From Rhodoferax antarcticus ANT.BR (lineage in GTDB: Bacteria; Pseudomonadota; Gammaproteobacteria; Burkholderiales; Burkholderiaceae_C), in NCBI RefSeq assembly GCF_001938565.1, contig NZ_MSYM01000017.1, positions 1 through 64,000 on the forward strand: a stretch of DNA of 64,000 nucleotides, written 5' to 3'. Position 1 is the stretch's first letter; the number at the start of each line of letters is the position of its first letter. Positions 55,916 to 64,000 of this stretch are shown here, one piece after another. The notes beneath the pieces are model-generated. The model saw only the letters and a program-made list of their open reading frames with translations. It was not told the DNA's origin and searched no databases. The position numbers and the translations under genes are program-made.

Positions 55916-57018
55916 GTGCTGTTGTGAATGAGGTTCTGACGGAAATCCGTGGCCAGGTGGGGTTCATCACCTTGAACCGTCCCGCTGCGCTGAACGCGTT
56001 GACGCTGCAGATGATCAGGGCTCTGACCACCTGCCTGCTGGCCTGGCGTGAAGATGCGCGGGTGCAAGCGGTAGCGATTCGCGGCTCTAACAAGGCTGGC
56101 CCGTTTGGTGCGTTTTGCGCCGGGGGTGATATCCGGTTTTTTCATCAGGCGCTGTTATCAGGCGACCCCAGTCCTGAGGACTTCTTTACCGAGGAATACA
56201 CCCTCAATCACCTGATCCACACTTACCCCAAGCCGTACATGGCATTCATGGATGGCGTGGTCATGGGTGGCGGCATGGGAATCAGCCAGGGTGCATCGCA
56301 CCGGCTGGTCACAGCGCGCAGCAAAATTGCCATGCCTGAAACAACCATTGGTCTGTTTCCGGACGTGGCAGGAGGCTATTTTTTGAGCCGCTGCCCGGGT
56401 CATACCGGCGAGTGGCTGGCACTGACCGGCACGACCCTCACAGCCGCGCAGGCGATTGCGATGGGGTTGGCTGACCATTGCCTGGAGGTGGATCAGCAAG
56501 CGGCGGCCTGGGACGCATTAGGTCAGATTGACTTGGGTCAAAGCCTGCAGCTAAGCGACTGGATTGCTACATATTGTATAGCTATTAGCGCAGAAGATAT
56601 AAGGGCTAGAGGCCAAATTGACCATTATTTTTCAATGGATGGCGTGGTCAGCATTGTGCAAGCCCTGGAAGCTGACAACGCCGACTGGGCGCAACAAACC
56701 GCCGCCCAGTTGCGCCAGCGCTCGCCGCTGATGCTGCACCTGACGCTGGCGCAGATCCGCCGCGCCCGCCACATGAGCCTGGCCGAGGATTTGCGCATGG
56801 AGCGCGACATGGTGCGGCACTGCTTCTTCCCGCGCCATCTGCGCCGCAGCGCAGCACAGACCGAGACAGCAGAGGGTATACGTGCGCTAGCCGTGGATAA
56901 GGACAACACGCCGCACTGGCAGCCAGCCTGCATTGAAGATGTCACACCTGACATGGTGCTGGCTTTTTTTGACAGCCCTTGGGCAGCACATTGCCACCCG
57001 CTGTGCGACTTGGCCTAA
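55912..57018 (+). CDS. Enoyl-CoA hydratase/3-hydroxyisobutyryl-CoA hydrolase family protein
   Basis: This protein has 368 residues from ATG 55912, coupled to the transporter. It is a crotonase fold with ITLNRPAALNALT, GAFCAGGDIRFF, MDGVVMGGGMGIS and MPETTIGLFPDVAGGYFLSR; this last block and the length point to the HIBCH subgroup (valine breakdown or a related hydrolase). The dispersed repeat at 56567-56622 is in frame and encodes ATYCIAISAEDIRARGQ between the core and the C-terminal part, where the family is variable. Confidence 0.88.
   Translation: MSAVVNEVLTEIRGQVGFITLNRPAALNALTLQMIRALTTCLLAWREDARVQAVAIRGSNKAGPFGAFCAGGDIRFFHQALLSGDPSPEDFFTEEYTLNHLIHTYPKPYMAFMDGVVMGGGMGISQGASHRLVTARSKIAMPETTIGLFPDVAGGYFLSRCPGHTGEWLALTGTTLTAAQAIAMGLADHCLEVDQQAAAWDALGQIDLGQSLQLSDWIATYCIAISAEDIRARGQIDHYFSMDGVVSIVQALEADNADWAQQTAAQLRQRSPLMLHLTLAQIRRARHMSLAEDLRMERDMVRHCFFPRHLRRSAAQTETAEGIRALAVDKDNTPHWQPACIEDVTPDMVLAFFDSPWAAHCHPLCDLA
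56567..56622 (+). repeat. Dispersed repeat, in frame inside the enoyl-CoA hydratase-family gene
   Basis: TATAGCTATTAGCGC, then ATAAGGGCTAGAGGCCAAA, in the same orientation as the copy at 39784. It is opposite to the coding direction used in the permease and truB copies. Confidence 0.75.
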
Positions 57019-57057
57019 AAACTGGTAACTGCGTCTGCTCAGACCGATTGGCGCGGC

Positions 57058-57531
57058 TTACCGCTGGCGTGATTTCATGACGCGCTCCACCTCGCGCTTG
57101 CCCTCGCGGTCTTTGATGGTGTTGCGCTTGTCGTGCTCGGCCTTGCCCTTGGCCAGCGCAATCTCGCATTTGATCTTGCCCGCCTTCCAATGCAGATTGA
57201 TGGGCACCAGCGTGTAGCCTTTTTGCTCTACCTTGCCGATCAGCCGTTTGATTTCTTCGCGGTGCATCAGCAGCTTTTTGGTGCGCTGCTTGTCTGGGCT
57301 GATGTGGGTCGATGCGGTCCCCAGTGGCTGAATTTGCAGGCCAATGATGAACAACTCACCGTTGCGGATAACCACATAGCCGTCTGTCAGTTGCACCTTG
57401 CCTTCGCGCAATGATTTGACCTCCCAGCCTTCCAGCACGATGCCGGCCTCAAACCGCTCTTCAAAAAAATAGTTGAACGCCGCTTTTTTGTTGTCAGCGA
57501 TGCGTTTTGCAGTGTCGGGTTTTTTGGCCAT
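57058..57531 (-). CDS. smpB: SsrA-binding protein SmpB
   Basis: This protein has 157 residues from ATG 57531. SmpB barrel with [33 protein letters not shown], the RNA-binding [21 protein letters not shown] and a basic C-terminal tail ([16 protein letters not shown]). With tmRNA it frees stalled ribosomes. It is divergent from ratA, the usual arrangement. Convergent end with the ECH gene 40 bases away. Confidence 0.96.
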   Translation of the reverse strand: MAKKPDTAKRIADNKKAAFNYFFEERFEAGIVLEGWEVKSLREGKVQLTDGYVVIRNGELFIIGLQIQPLGTASTHISPDKQRTKKLLMHREEIKRLIGKVEQKGYTLVPINLHWKAGKIKCEIALAKGKAEHDKRNTIKDREGKREVERVMKSRQR

Positions 57532-57599
57532 GAGGGAGAGCTTGAGTGGGGATGGATGCGAACAAGGCTTGACTACAATCCCGCGCAAAACTCCATTCT

Positions 57600-58037
57600 A
57601 TGAAAACTGTCAAAAAGTCCGTTTTAATTTGGTACAGCCCCGCAGAAATGTACCGCCTGGTGGTGGACGTGGCGGCGTATCCGCAGTTCTTGCCGTGGTG
57701 TGACAAGGGTCGCGTTGTTTCTCTGGAAGAAAACGGTATGGTCGCCGAAATCGGCATCGCATTCGGCGGCATTCACCAAACATTCACCACCAGAAACGTG
57801 CATGTGCCTGACCGCCAACTGATCATCAAGTTGCTCAAAGGGCCTTTTTCGCAACTGGAGGGCGAGTGGAACTTTGTTCCCGTGGGGACCGAGACACGCG
57901 CCTGCCGAGTAGAACTGGTGCTGAGTTATGGCTTTGACAGCACGCTTGGCAGGCTGGTGAGCCCGGTGTTTGACAAGATCGCTGGCAGCATGGTGGACGC
58001 CTTTATCAAGCGCGCCAAGCAGGTCTACGGCGAGTAG
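57600..58037 (+). CDS. ratA: RatA/Coq10-family START-domain protein
   Basis: This protein has 145 residues. It begins MKTVKKSVLIWYSPAEMY, with DVAAYPQFLPWC and a C-terminal helix around FDKIAGSMVDAF. The fold binds hydrophobic ligands such as ubiquinone (Coq10-like); E. coli RatA has been reported to block 70S association, but a toxin role here is not shown. It is divergent from smpB and followed by rnfH, a conserved trio. Confidence 0.9.
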   Translation: MKTVKKSVLIWYSPAEMYRLVVDVAAYPQFLPWCDKGRVVSLEENGMVAEIGIAFGGIHQTFTTRNVHVPDRQLIIKLLKGPFSQLEGEWNFVPVGTETRACRVELVLSYGFDSTLGRLVSPVFDKIAGSMVDAFIKRAKQVYGE

Positions 58038-58045
58038 GCTCCGCG

Positions 58046-58375
58046 ATGCAGGTTTGGGTGGTGTATGCGCTGCAGCCGCGCCAAGTTGAAGAAGTCGCTC
58101 TGAACCTGGTTGAGCCCAGCAGCGTTATGGATGCGCTGCGCGAAAGCGGCCTGTTGCAGCGATTTCCTGAGATCGACGCCTCCAATATTCTTGTGGGCAT
58201 CTGGGGCCGTGAGGCAAGTTTGCAGCAAGTTTTACGAGAGCATGACCGGGTGGAGGTTTATCGACCCTTGCGCGTTGACCCGAAAGTGGCTCGGCGAGAG
58301 CGCTTTGTCAAGCAGGGTGCGCGCACCACCGGCTTGTTCATTAAAAAACGACCAGGCGCCAAGCCGGGGTATTAA
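58046..58375 (+). CDS. rnfH: RnfH-family (ubiquitin-fold) protein
   Basis: This protein has 109 residues from ATG 58046, eight bases after ratA. Pattern: WVVYALQPRQVEEVALNL, SVMDALRESGLLQRFPEID, VGIWGRE and VEVYRPLRVDPKVARRER. A beta-grasp fold of unknown role; in some hosts labelled PasI antitoxin. Confidence 0.88.
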   Translation: MQVWVVYALQPRQVEEVALNLVEPSSVMDALRESGLLQRFPEIDASNILVGIWGREASLQQVLREHDRVEVYRPLRVDPKVARRERFVKQGARTTGLFIKKRPGAKPGY

Positions 58376-58399
58376 GTCCAGCGCTGCTGCGCTAAAAAG

Positions 58400-58936
58400 T
58401 CACTTGCAATCCGCATCAATGATCGTTTGAATGCGCAGTGCTTCTGCAGCGCGGGTGGCATCGTCCAGGATTTCGCGTTCGCCTTGCTTGTTGACGCGCG
58501 ACAGGCGAACACCCGAATCAAAACCCGCCTTGGCCTGTTTGGCACGGACGCAGTTGTCAGCCTTGAGCTTGGCCACTCTGTCCTCCTCAGCCTTGTGCTT
58601 GGCAGCTTCTTCCTGCTCGGCTTTTTTCTTCTTTTCAGCCAAATCCTTGTCAATGCCGCTGATTTTTGGCGCACTGCTTGCTGTTTGCGCAGCCGCTGCG
58701 CTGCTGGCAGGCGTGCCCGGGGTGGTGCTGACTGCGCCGTCTTCGTTTGCCACGGGCGCAACAACTCTGGCGCCACCGGGTCGTTTGAGAATACTTTTAT
58801 CTGGCACGCTGGGCGGCGGTGCACGGTCACTAAACACCTTGCGCCCATCTTTGTCAAGCCATTGCCATTGGGCCATGACCCCGGTGGACAGCAGCACGGT
58901 TACAAGAAGCACGATCGGTCGGAAGGTTGGGTTCAT
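58400..58936 (-). CDS. DUF4124-type secreted protein
   Basis: This protein has 178 residues from ATG 58936. A signal peptide (IVLLVTVLLSTGVMAQ) leads a DUF4124 motif WQWLDKDGRKVFSDRAPPP, then an Ala/Ser-rich linker and a long charged helix with EKKKKAEQEEAAKHKAEED. DUF4124 proteins are common beside nucleotide and envelope genes in beta-proteobacteria; function is unknown. It is divergent from guaB. Confidence 0.85.
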   Translation of the reverse strand: MNPTFRPIVLLVTVLLSTGVMAQWQWLDKDGRKVFSDRAPPPSVPDKSILKRPGGARVVAPVANEDGAVSTTPGTPASSAAAAQTASSAPKISGIDKDLAEKKKKAEQEEAAKHKAEEDRVAKLKADNCVRAKQAKAGFDSGVRLSRVNKQGEREILDDATRAAEALRIQTIIDADCK

Positions 58937-59086
58937 GGGTGTCAAGTTTATGTCAGGCAACGCTGGTTGCGGGGTTTTACGTGTTTTAACGCGACAACTG
59001 GCGCTGCCAAGGCAACCCAAGCGGTAAACGTCCAGGCACAGACCACATTCGGGCGCAGATACAATTGACAATTTGGAGCTTTCACT

Positions 59087-60556
59087 ATGCGCCTGATAGG
59101 CAAAGCGCTCACCTTCGACGATGTTTTGTTGGTGCCAGCGTACTCCCAAGTCCTTCCCAAGGACACCTCCCTCGCCACCCGTTTCACCCGCAACATCGCC
59201 CTGAACCTGCCGCTGGTGTCTGCCGCTATGGACACGGTGACCGAGTCGCGCCTGGCGATTGCCATCGCGCAAGAGGGTGGCATTGGCGTGGTGCACAAAA
59301 ACATGACGGCGCAGCAACAGGCCGCCAAAGTGTCCAAGGTGAAGCGTTATGAGTCCGGCGTGTTGCGCGACCCGGTGGTCATCACGCCCCAACACACAGT
59401 GCGCCAGGTGATGGCTTTGTCCGAGCAACTTGGCGTGTCGGGCTTTCCGGTGATGGATGGCGGTAAGGTGGCCGGTCTTGTGACCGGGCGCGACCTGCGC
59501 TTTGAAACTCGCTATGACCTGCCAGTAAGCCACATCATGACACCGCGTGACAAACTGGTGACCGTGCCTGATGGGACCACTTTGGCGCAGGCCAAGGTGT
59601 TGCTGAACCAGTACAAGATTGAGCGTCTGCTGGTGGTGAATGACAGTTTCGAGCTCAAGGGCCTGATCACAGTGAAAGACATCACCAAACAGACCAGTTT
59701 CCCCAACGCCGCGCGAGACGCCCAAGGCAAACTGCGCGTGGCCGCTGCCGTTGGGGTGGGCGAGGGCACTGAGGAACGTGTGGAACTGCTGGCCCGTGCT
59801 GGCGTGGACGCCATCGTGGTGGACACGGCGCACGGGCACAGCAAGGGCGTAATCGATCGTGTTCGCTGGGTCAAACAAAATTTCCCGCATGTTGAGGTCA
59901 TCGGCGGCAACATTGCTACGGGCGCCGCAGCTTTGGCGCTGGTGGAAGCTGGTGCAGATGCTGTCAAGGTCGGTATCGGCCCAGGCTCCATTTGCACTAC
60001 CCGCATCGTGGCCGGTGTCGGCGTGCCGCAAATCATGGCCATTGACAGCGTGGCAACCGCACTCAAAGGCACCGGTGTGCCGCTGATTGCCGACGGCGGC
60101 ATCCGTTTTAGTGGTGACATTGCCAAAGCCATTGCTGCCGGGGCGGGCACGGTGATGATGGGCGGCATGTTTGCCGGCACTGAAGAAGCACCCGGCGAAG
60201 TGATCCTGTTTCAGGGCCGCAGCTACAAGAGCTACCGTGGCATGGGCTCTATTGGTGCCATGCAGCAGGGCAGTGCCGACCGTTATTTTCAGGAGTCCAG
60301 TACCGGCAACCCGAATGCAGACAAACTGGTGCCCGAAGGCATTGAAGGCCGCGTGCCTTATAAGGGCTCGATGGTGGCCATCATGTTCCAGATGGCTGGC
60401 GGCTTGCGTGCCAGTATGGGCTACTGTGGCTGCGCCACCATTGAAGAGATGCAGGACAAGGCCGAGTTTGTCGAGATCACCACTGCCGGTATCCGCGAAA
60501 GCCATGTGCATGACGTGCAGATCACCAAAGAAGCGCCAAACTATCGGGCTGAATAA
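59087..60556 (+). CDS. guaB: Inosine-5'-monophosphate dehydrogenase
   Basis: This protein has 489 residues. A TIM barrel interrupted by two CBS domains (residues about 90-205): [26 protein letters not shown], catalytic C303 in GPGSICTTR, then [18 protein letters not shown] and GMGSIGAM. It converts IMP to XMP with NAD, the entry to GMP synthesis. Stop and guaA start overlap by one base. TACAAT at 59060-59065 could be its -10, without a clear -35. Confidence 0.96.
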   Translation: MRLIGKALTFDDVLLVPAYSQVLPKDTSLATRFTRNIALNLPLVSAAMDTVTESRLAIAIAQEGGIGVVHKNMTAQQQAAKVSKVKRYESGVLRDPVVITPQHTVRQVMALSEQLGVSGFPVMDGGKVAGLVTGRDLRFETRYDLPVSHIMTPRDKLVTVPDGTTLAQAKVLLNQYKIERLLVVNDSFELKGLITVKDITKQTSFPNAARDAQGKLRVAAAVGVGEGTEERVELLARAGVDAIVVDTAHGHSKGVIDRVRWVKQNFPHVEVIGGNIATGAAALALVEAGADAVKVGIGPGSICTTRIVAGVGVPQIMAIDSVATALKGTGVPLIADGGIRFSGDIAKAIAAGAGTVMMGGMFAGTEEAPGEVILFQGRSYKSYRGMGSIGAMQQGSADRYFQESSTGNPNADKLVPEGIEGRVPYKGSMVAIMFQMAGGLRASMGYCGCATIEEMQDKAEFVEITTAGIRESHVHDVQITKEAPNYRAE

Positions 60557-62199
60557 TGCATCAAAAGATCCTCATCCTTGACTTTGGCTCCCAGGTCACG
60601 CAACTGATCGCGCGGCGCATCCGAGAAGCACATGTGTTTTGCGAAGTGCATCCGTGCGACGTGACGGATGACTGGTTGCGCGCCTACGCCCGAGATGGCA
60701 ATCTCAAAGGCATCATCCTGTCTGGCAGCCACGCCAGTGTTTACGAAGAAAGCACCGACAAAGCGCCGCAAGTCGTGTTTGAACTCGGCGTGCCGGTGCT
60801 GGGCATCTGCTACGGGATGCAGACCATGGCGCATCAGTTGGGTGGCATCGTCACCAGCGGGCATCAACGTGAGTTCGGCCATGCCGATGTGCGAGCGCAT
60901 GGCCACACCGCATTGCTGAAAGGCATTCAGGACTACGCCACGTCCATGGGCCACGGCATGCTGCGGGTGTGGATGAGCCATGGCGACAAGGTCACCGAGC
61001 TGCCTCCGGGCTTCAAACTCATGGCCAGCACCGACAGTTGCCCGATCGCCGGCATGGCTGACGAAGAGCGGCGCTTTTACGCGGTGCAGTTCCACCCCGA
61101 AGTGACCCACACCAAGCTTGGTGCTGCCGTTCTGGAGCGCTTTGTGCTCGATATCTGCGGCACCCGCGCAGACTGGATCATGGGGGATTACATCAGCGAA
61201 GCGGTGGCGCAAATCCGCGCGCAGGTGGGTGACGAAGAAGTGATTCTGGGCCTGTCGGGTGGCGTGGATTCGTCAGTAGCAGCGGCACTGATCCACCGCG
61301 CCATTGGCGACCAACTCACCTGTGTGTTTGTCGACCATGGCCTGCTGCGCCTGAATGAAGGCGATAGGGTGATGGAGATGTTTGTCGGCAAGCTGCACGC
61401 CAAAGTGGTGCGTGTAGACGCTGCTGAGCAGTTCTTGGGGCATCTGGCTGGCGTGAGCGACCCAGAGGCCAAGCGCAAAATCATCGGCCGTGAGTTTGTA
61501 GAGGTTTTTAAGGCGCAAGCCCTTGCCCTTACTGCTTCAGCTGCTATAAAAAATGGTGAATCTGGAAGTCGCTGCGTCAAAGGCGCGACTTGGCTGGCAC
61601 AGGGCACCATTTATCCGGATGTGATCGAGTCTGGTGGCGCCAAAAACAAAAAGGCCGTGGTCATCAAGAGCCACCACAACGTGGGTGGTTTGCCCGAGCA
61701 ACTGGGCCTGAAACTGCTGGAGCCCTTGCGCGAACTGTTCAAGGACGAGGTGCGCGAACTCGGCGTGGCGCTGGGCTTGCCGTATCACATGGTGTACCGC
61801 CATCCGTTTCCCGGCCCCGGCCTGGGCGTGCGGATTCTGGGCGAAGTCAAAAAGGAATACGCTGACCTGCTGCGCCGTGCCGACGCGATTTTCATCGAAG
61901 AGCTCAACAACTTTGTCGATGAAGCCACCGGCAAAAACTGGTACCAGCTCACCAGCCAGGCGTTTACCGTCTTCCTGCCGGTGAAAAGTGTGGGCGTGAT
62001 GGGCGACGGCCGCACCTACGACTACGTGGTGGCCTTGCGCGCAGTGCAAACCAGTGATTTCATGACCGCTGACTGGGCCGAGCTGCCTTATGCGCTACTC
62101 AAGAAGGTGTCGAGCCGCATCATCAACGAAGTGCGCGGCATCAACCGTGTGACGTATGACGTGAGCAGCAAACCACCCGCCACTATCGAGTGGGAATAA
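60556..62199 (+). CDS. guaA: GMP synthase (glutamine-hydrolysing), with a repeat-like insert
   Basis: This protein has 547 residues. The N-terminal class I amidotransferase has nucleophile C85 in GICYGMQ and HPEVTHT; the ATP-pyrophosphatase domain has [11 protein letters not shown] near 232; a dimerisation domain ends in PPATIEWE. Compared with E. coli GuaA there are about 20 extra residues near 318-342 ([19 protein letters not shown]), between EVFKA and [12 protein letters not shown], encoded by a degenerate dispersed repeat. Amidates XMP to GMP. Operon with guaB. Confidence 0.95.
   Translation: MHQKILILDFGSQVTQLIARRIREAHVFCEVHPCDVTDDWLRAYARDGNLKGIILSGSHASVYEESTDKAPQVVFELGVPVLGICYGMQTMAHQLGGIVTSGHQREFGHADVRAHGHTALLKGIQDYATSMGHGMLRVWMSHGDKVTELPPGFKLMASTDSCPIAGMADEERRFYAVQFHPEVTHTKLGAAVLERFVLDICGTRADWIMGDYISEAVAQIRAQVGDEEVILGLSGGVDSSVAAALIHRAIGDQLTCVFVDHGLLRLNEGDRVMEMFVGKLHAKVVRVDAAEQFLGHLAGVSDPEAKRKIIGREFVEVFKAQALALTASAAIKNGESGSRCVKGATWLAQGTIYPDVIESGGAKNKKAVVIKSHHNVGGLPEQLGLKLLEPLRELFKDEVRELGVALGLPYHMVYRHPFPGPGLGVRILGEVKKEYADLLRRADAIFIEELNNFVDEATGKNWYQLTSQAFTVFLPVKSVGVMGDGRTYDYVVALRAVQTSDFMTADWAELPYALLKKVSSRIINEVRGINRVTYDVSSKPPATIEWE
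61511..61553 (-). repeat. Degenerate dispersed repeat inside guaA
   Basis: The plus strand reads GGCGCAAGCCCTTGCCCTTA, then GCTTCAGCTGCTATAAAAA; its reverse complement resembles the repeat core with several changes. It reads [10 protein letters not shown], the same frame as ALALMVIALAAI in the permease and ALALDSKAQVAI in truB. Confidence 0.5.
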
Positions 62200-62270
62200 G
62201 CCCTCAGCCATAACCCTTGGCAGCCAGGCGCGGCGCTGAGGCTGACCACCCATCTGCCTGGAGACATGTG

Positions 62271-62534
62271 ATGCGCGCCATTTTCGGAGTTCTGGGTTTG
62301 TTGACAGCTTTGGCGGTGACCGGCGTGCTGGTGCGCCAGCAGATGAAAACCACTCAACCCACTTTACCTACCTTACCCGCGCTGCAGCAGACGGGCGAAG
62401 TTGGCTTAGCTGGCACAGACACAACCACCCTGCCATCGTCCGGCACACCCACGCAGCAAAGCCAGCAGATACAGCAACAGTACAAACAGGCGCTGGAAAA
62501 TGCCCTGCAGGCGCGCCCCGTGCCTGACGACTAA
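62271..62534 (+). CDS. Small membrane-anchored hypothetical protein (87 aa)
   Basis: ATG 62271 follows GGAGACAT. One N-terminal hydrophobic segment (IFGVLGLLTALAVTGVLV) is followed by a Thr/Pro/Gln-rich tail ending EQ-type repeats (QSQQIQQQYKQALENAL). No family recognised. It lies between guaA and tadA, two bases from the latter, and is likely in the same transcript. Confidence 0.75.
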   Translation: MRAIFGVLGLLTALAVTGVLVRQQMKTTQPTLPTLPALQQTGEVGLAGTDTTTLPSSGTPTQQSQQIQQQYKQALENALQARPVPDD

Positions 62535-62536
62535 CC

Positions 62537-63586
62537 GTGACGTCCGCCGAACACCCACCCGATACGCCAGACACGCTGTGGATGCGGGCCGCCCTAGAGC
62601 AGGCGCAGGCAGCCGGTGCTGCGGGCGAAGTGCCCGTGGGCGCGGTAGTGGTGCTTGACGGACGCATCGTCGGCGTGGGCCGTAACGCTCCCGTCCACAC
62701 GCATGACCCCACCGCTCACGCTGAAATTTTGGCCCTACGCGCCGCCGCCCAGCATCTGGGCAATTACCGGCTGGACAACTGTGAGCTGTTCGTGACGCTG
62801 GAGCCGTGCACTATGTGCGCTGGTGCCATGTTGCACGCCCGCATCAAGCGCGTGGTGTTTGGTGCGTCTGACCTCAAAACCGGTGCAGCGGGCTCGGTCA
62901 GCAACGTGTTTGAAATGCCAGAACTCAACCATCAGACGCAAGTGCAAGGCGGTGTGCTGCACCAGGTCTGTGCAGAACTGCTCCAGGACTTTTTCAAACA
63001 ACAGCGCTCCCGCAAGCAGTTTGATGCCGAGCAGACGGGCAGGGCGCTACGTGAAGATGCCCTGCGCACGCCAGAGAATTGCTTTGACGGCCTGCCTGAG
63101 TTTCCCGCGCCCTCTTTTTACGTCCATGATCTGCCGAGCTTGGCAGGCTTACGTTTGCACTATGTTGACACCGGCCCAGCGCACCAGATGGGCACGCTGC
63201 TGTGCCTTCACGGCACGCAGGAATGGAGCTATGCCTGGCGCAATCATGTCAAACAAGCGTGCGTTGCGCAGCAGCGCATGATCTGCCCAGACCTGATCGG
63301 TTTTGGCAGAAGTGACAAACCCAAAAAGCAGGCGTTTCACGCTTTGGCCTGGCAAGCGCAAGTGTTGATTGAGTTGATGGGGCGACTCGGCTTGGCGCCC
63401 GTGGAGCTGCGGGCGTCAGCAAACATGCTGCCACTGGCCCGGCAGTTGCAGGCCTTGGCACCCGACCAGGTGCTGCGTATCCTGGAGGCACAAACAGAGC
63501 CACTTGATGATGCCGCGCTCCAAGCACCGTTTCCAGATAAAGGTCACCGGGCGGGCCCACAAGCCTTTTCTTGCCTGAAAATCTAA
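62537..63586 (+). CDS. tadA: tRNA adenosine(34) deaminase TadA fused to an alpha/beta-hydrolase-like domain
   Basis: 349 residues from GTG 62537. Residues 1-160 are TadA: zinc ligand H61 and catalytic E63 in HAEILAL, C91 and C94 in PCTMCAG. It makes inosine at tRNA-Arg position 34. Residues about 185-349 resemble the N-terminal half of a haloalkane-dehalogenase-like hydrolase (LHYVDTGP, LLCLHGTQEWSYAWR, MICPDLIGFGRSDKP). The nucleophile elbow is not recognisable (LAPVELRASANML) and the second half is missing, so this domain is probably not catalytic. Confidence 0.88.
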   Translation: MTSAEHPPDTPDTLWMRAALEQAQAAGAAGEVPVGAVVVLDGRIVGVGRNAPVHTHDPTAHAEILALRAAAQHLGNYRLDNCELFVTLEPCTMCAGAMLHARIKRVVFGASDLKTGAAGSVSNVFEMPELNHQTQVQGGVLHQVCAELLQDFFKQQRSRKQFDAEQTGRALREDALRTPENCFDGLPEFPAPSFYVHDLPSLAGLRLHYVDTGPAHQMGTLLCLHGTQEWSYAWRNHVKQACVAQQRMICPDLIGFGRSDKPKKQAFHALAWQAQVLIELMGRLGLAPVELRASANMLPLARQLQALAPDQVLRILEAQTEPLDDAALQAPFPDKGHRAGPQAFSCLKI

Positions 63587-63591
63587 TCCGT

Positions 63592-64000
63592 ATGAAAAAG
63601 CACATCTATATTTACTCACCCAGCGGCGCCGTGCGCGACAAGGCGGCGTTCAAACGTGGCATCAGGCGGCTGCAGACCTTGGGCCACGAGGTGGAGGTGG
63701 ATGAAGCCGCGCTGGCCAGCCATCAGCGCTTTGCCGGGGACGACGCCACCCGCCTGGCCGCCATCCACCGCGCTGCAGACAGCGGCGCTGATGTGGCGCT
63801 GATCGCACGCGGGGGTTATGGCTTGACGCGCCTGCTGTCCGACATTCGCTACAAAAAGGTTGCCAAGGCCATCGACAAAGGCATGCTGTTTGTGGGCATG
63901 AGTGACTTCACTGCGTTTCAAAGCGCCGTGCTGGCTAAAACCGGCGCGGTGACCTGGGCTGGCCCGGCGCTTGGTGAAGGGTTTGGCGTGGACGGCACAC
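63592..64000 (+). CDS. LD-carboxypeptidase (S66, LdcA/MccF-like), partial
   Basis: Starts at ATG 63592 and runs past the window end after about 136 residues. Begins MKKHIYIYSPSGAVRD and has VALIARGGYGLTRLLSDI, the S66 motif ahead of the catalytic Ser, and VGMSDFTAFQSAVL containing the nucleophile region. It cleaves the tetrapeptide in peptidoglycan recycling, or inactivates microcin C-like compounds. The C-terminal part with the Glu/His residues is outside the window. Confidence 0.9.
   Translation, partial: MKKHIYIYSPSGAVRDKAAFKRGIRRLQTLGHEVEVDEAALASHQRFAGDDATRLAAIHRAADSGADVALIARGGYGLTRLLSDIRYKKVAKAIDKGMLFVGMSDFTAFQSAVLAKTGAVTWAGPALGEGFGVDGT

Noticed and set aside
57600-58375. ratA-rnfH as a toxin-antitoxin pair
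   Set aside because: The conserved smpB-ratA-rnfH arrangement is widespread housekeeping context, and a Coq10-like lipid or quinone role is equally possible.

Overview
The window looks like chromosome from a betaproteobacterium of the Comamonadaceae (Rhodoferax/Polaromonas-like). This rests on recognised gene order (smpB-ratA-rnfH, guaB-guaA-tadA, rimP-nusA-infB-rbfA-truB, lptF/lptG beside pepA-holC), on protein similarity recalled from memory, and on two small dispersed repeat families I associate with that family. No rRNA operon or full taxonomic marker is present, so genus is uncertain.

Region 1 (1-14622) is an accessory island between two IS66-family copies in the same orientation (1-870, running off the window, and 12295-14622). 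Between them lies a tightly coupled plus-strand operon: an SF1 (Upf1/Dna2-like) helicase with a very long insert, a large protein ending in a PIN nuclease domain, a coiled-coil protein, a Clp/Hsp100-type AAA+ ATPase with a degenerate N-terminal half, an NrdG-like radical SAM protein and a second radical SAM protein. The last gene is cut by the right IS66 and an unknown gene is cut by the left one. I do not recognise this set as a named defence or stress system; it is the best candidate in the window for an undescribed one.

Region 2 (14.6-37.9 kb) holds a ferritin-like protein with an apparently degraded metal site, an HlyD/TolC/ABC-2 export operon with no visible ATPase, a thiolase, an SDR, an HPF-like protein, an RluA-type pseudouridine synthase overlapping a hybrid histidine kinase, an aminotransferase with a CysB-like regulator, lptFG divergent from pepA-holC, a branched-chain amino-acid binding protein, tRNA-Ser(GGA), an SPFH/NfeD pair and a basic amino-acid decarboxylase.

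Region 3 (37.9-46.3 kb) has a complete-looking group II intron inserted in a dispersed repeat, fabI, and a four-gene YejABEF-type peptide importer. Region 4 (46.3-64 kb) is housekeeping: rimP-nusA-infB-rbfA-truB, typA, a drug/metabolite exporter, an enoyl-CoA hydratase-family protein, smpB opposite ratA-rnfH, guaB-guaA, a tadA fused to an alpha/beta-hydrolase-like domain, and the start of an LD-carboxypeptidase.

A recurring theme is a roughly 45-60 bp repeat (core AATAGCT-N-CTAGCGC ... AAGGGCTAGAG). It lies between genes and also in frame inside an ABC permease, truB, an enoyl-CoA hydratase and probably guaA. A different 84-bp repeat is doubled at the start of truB.
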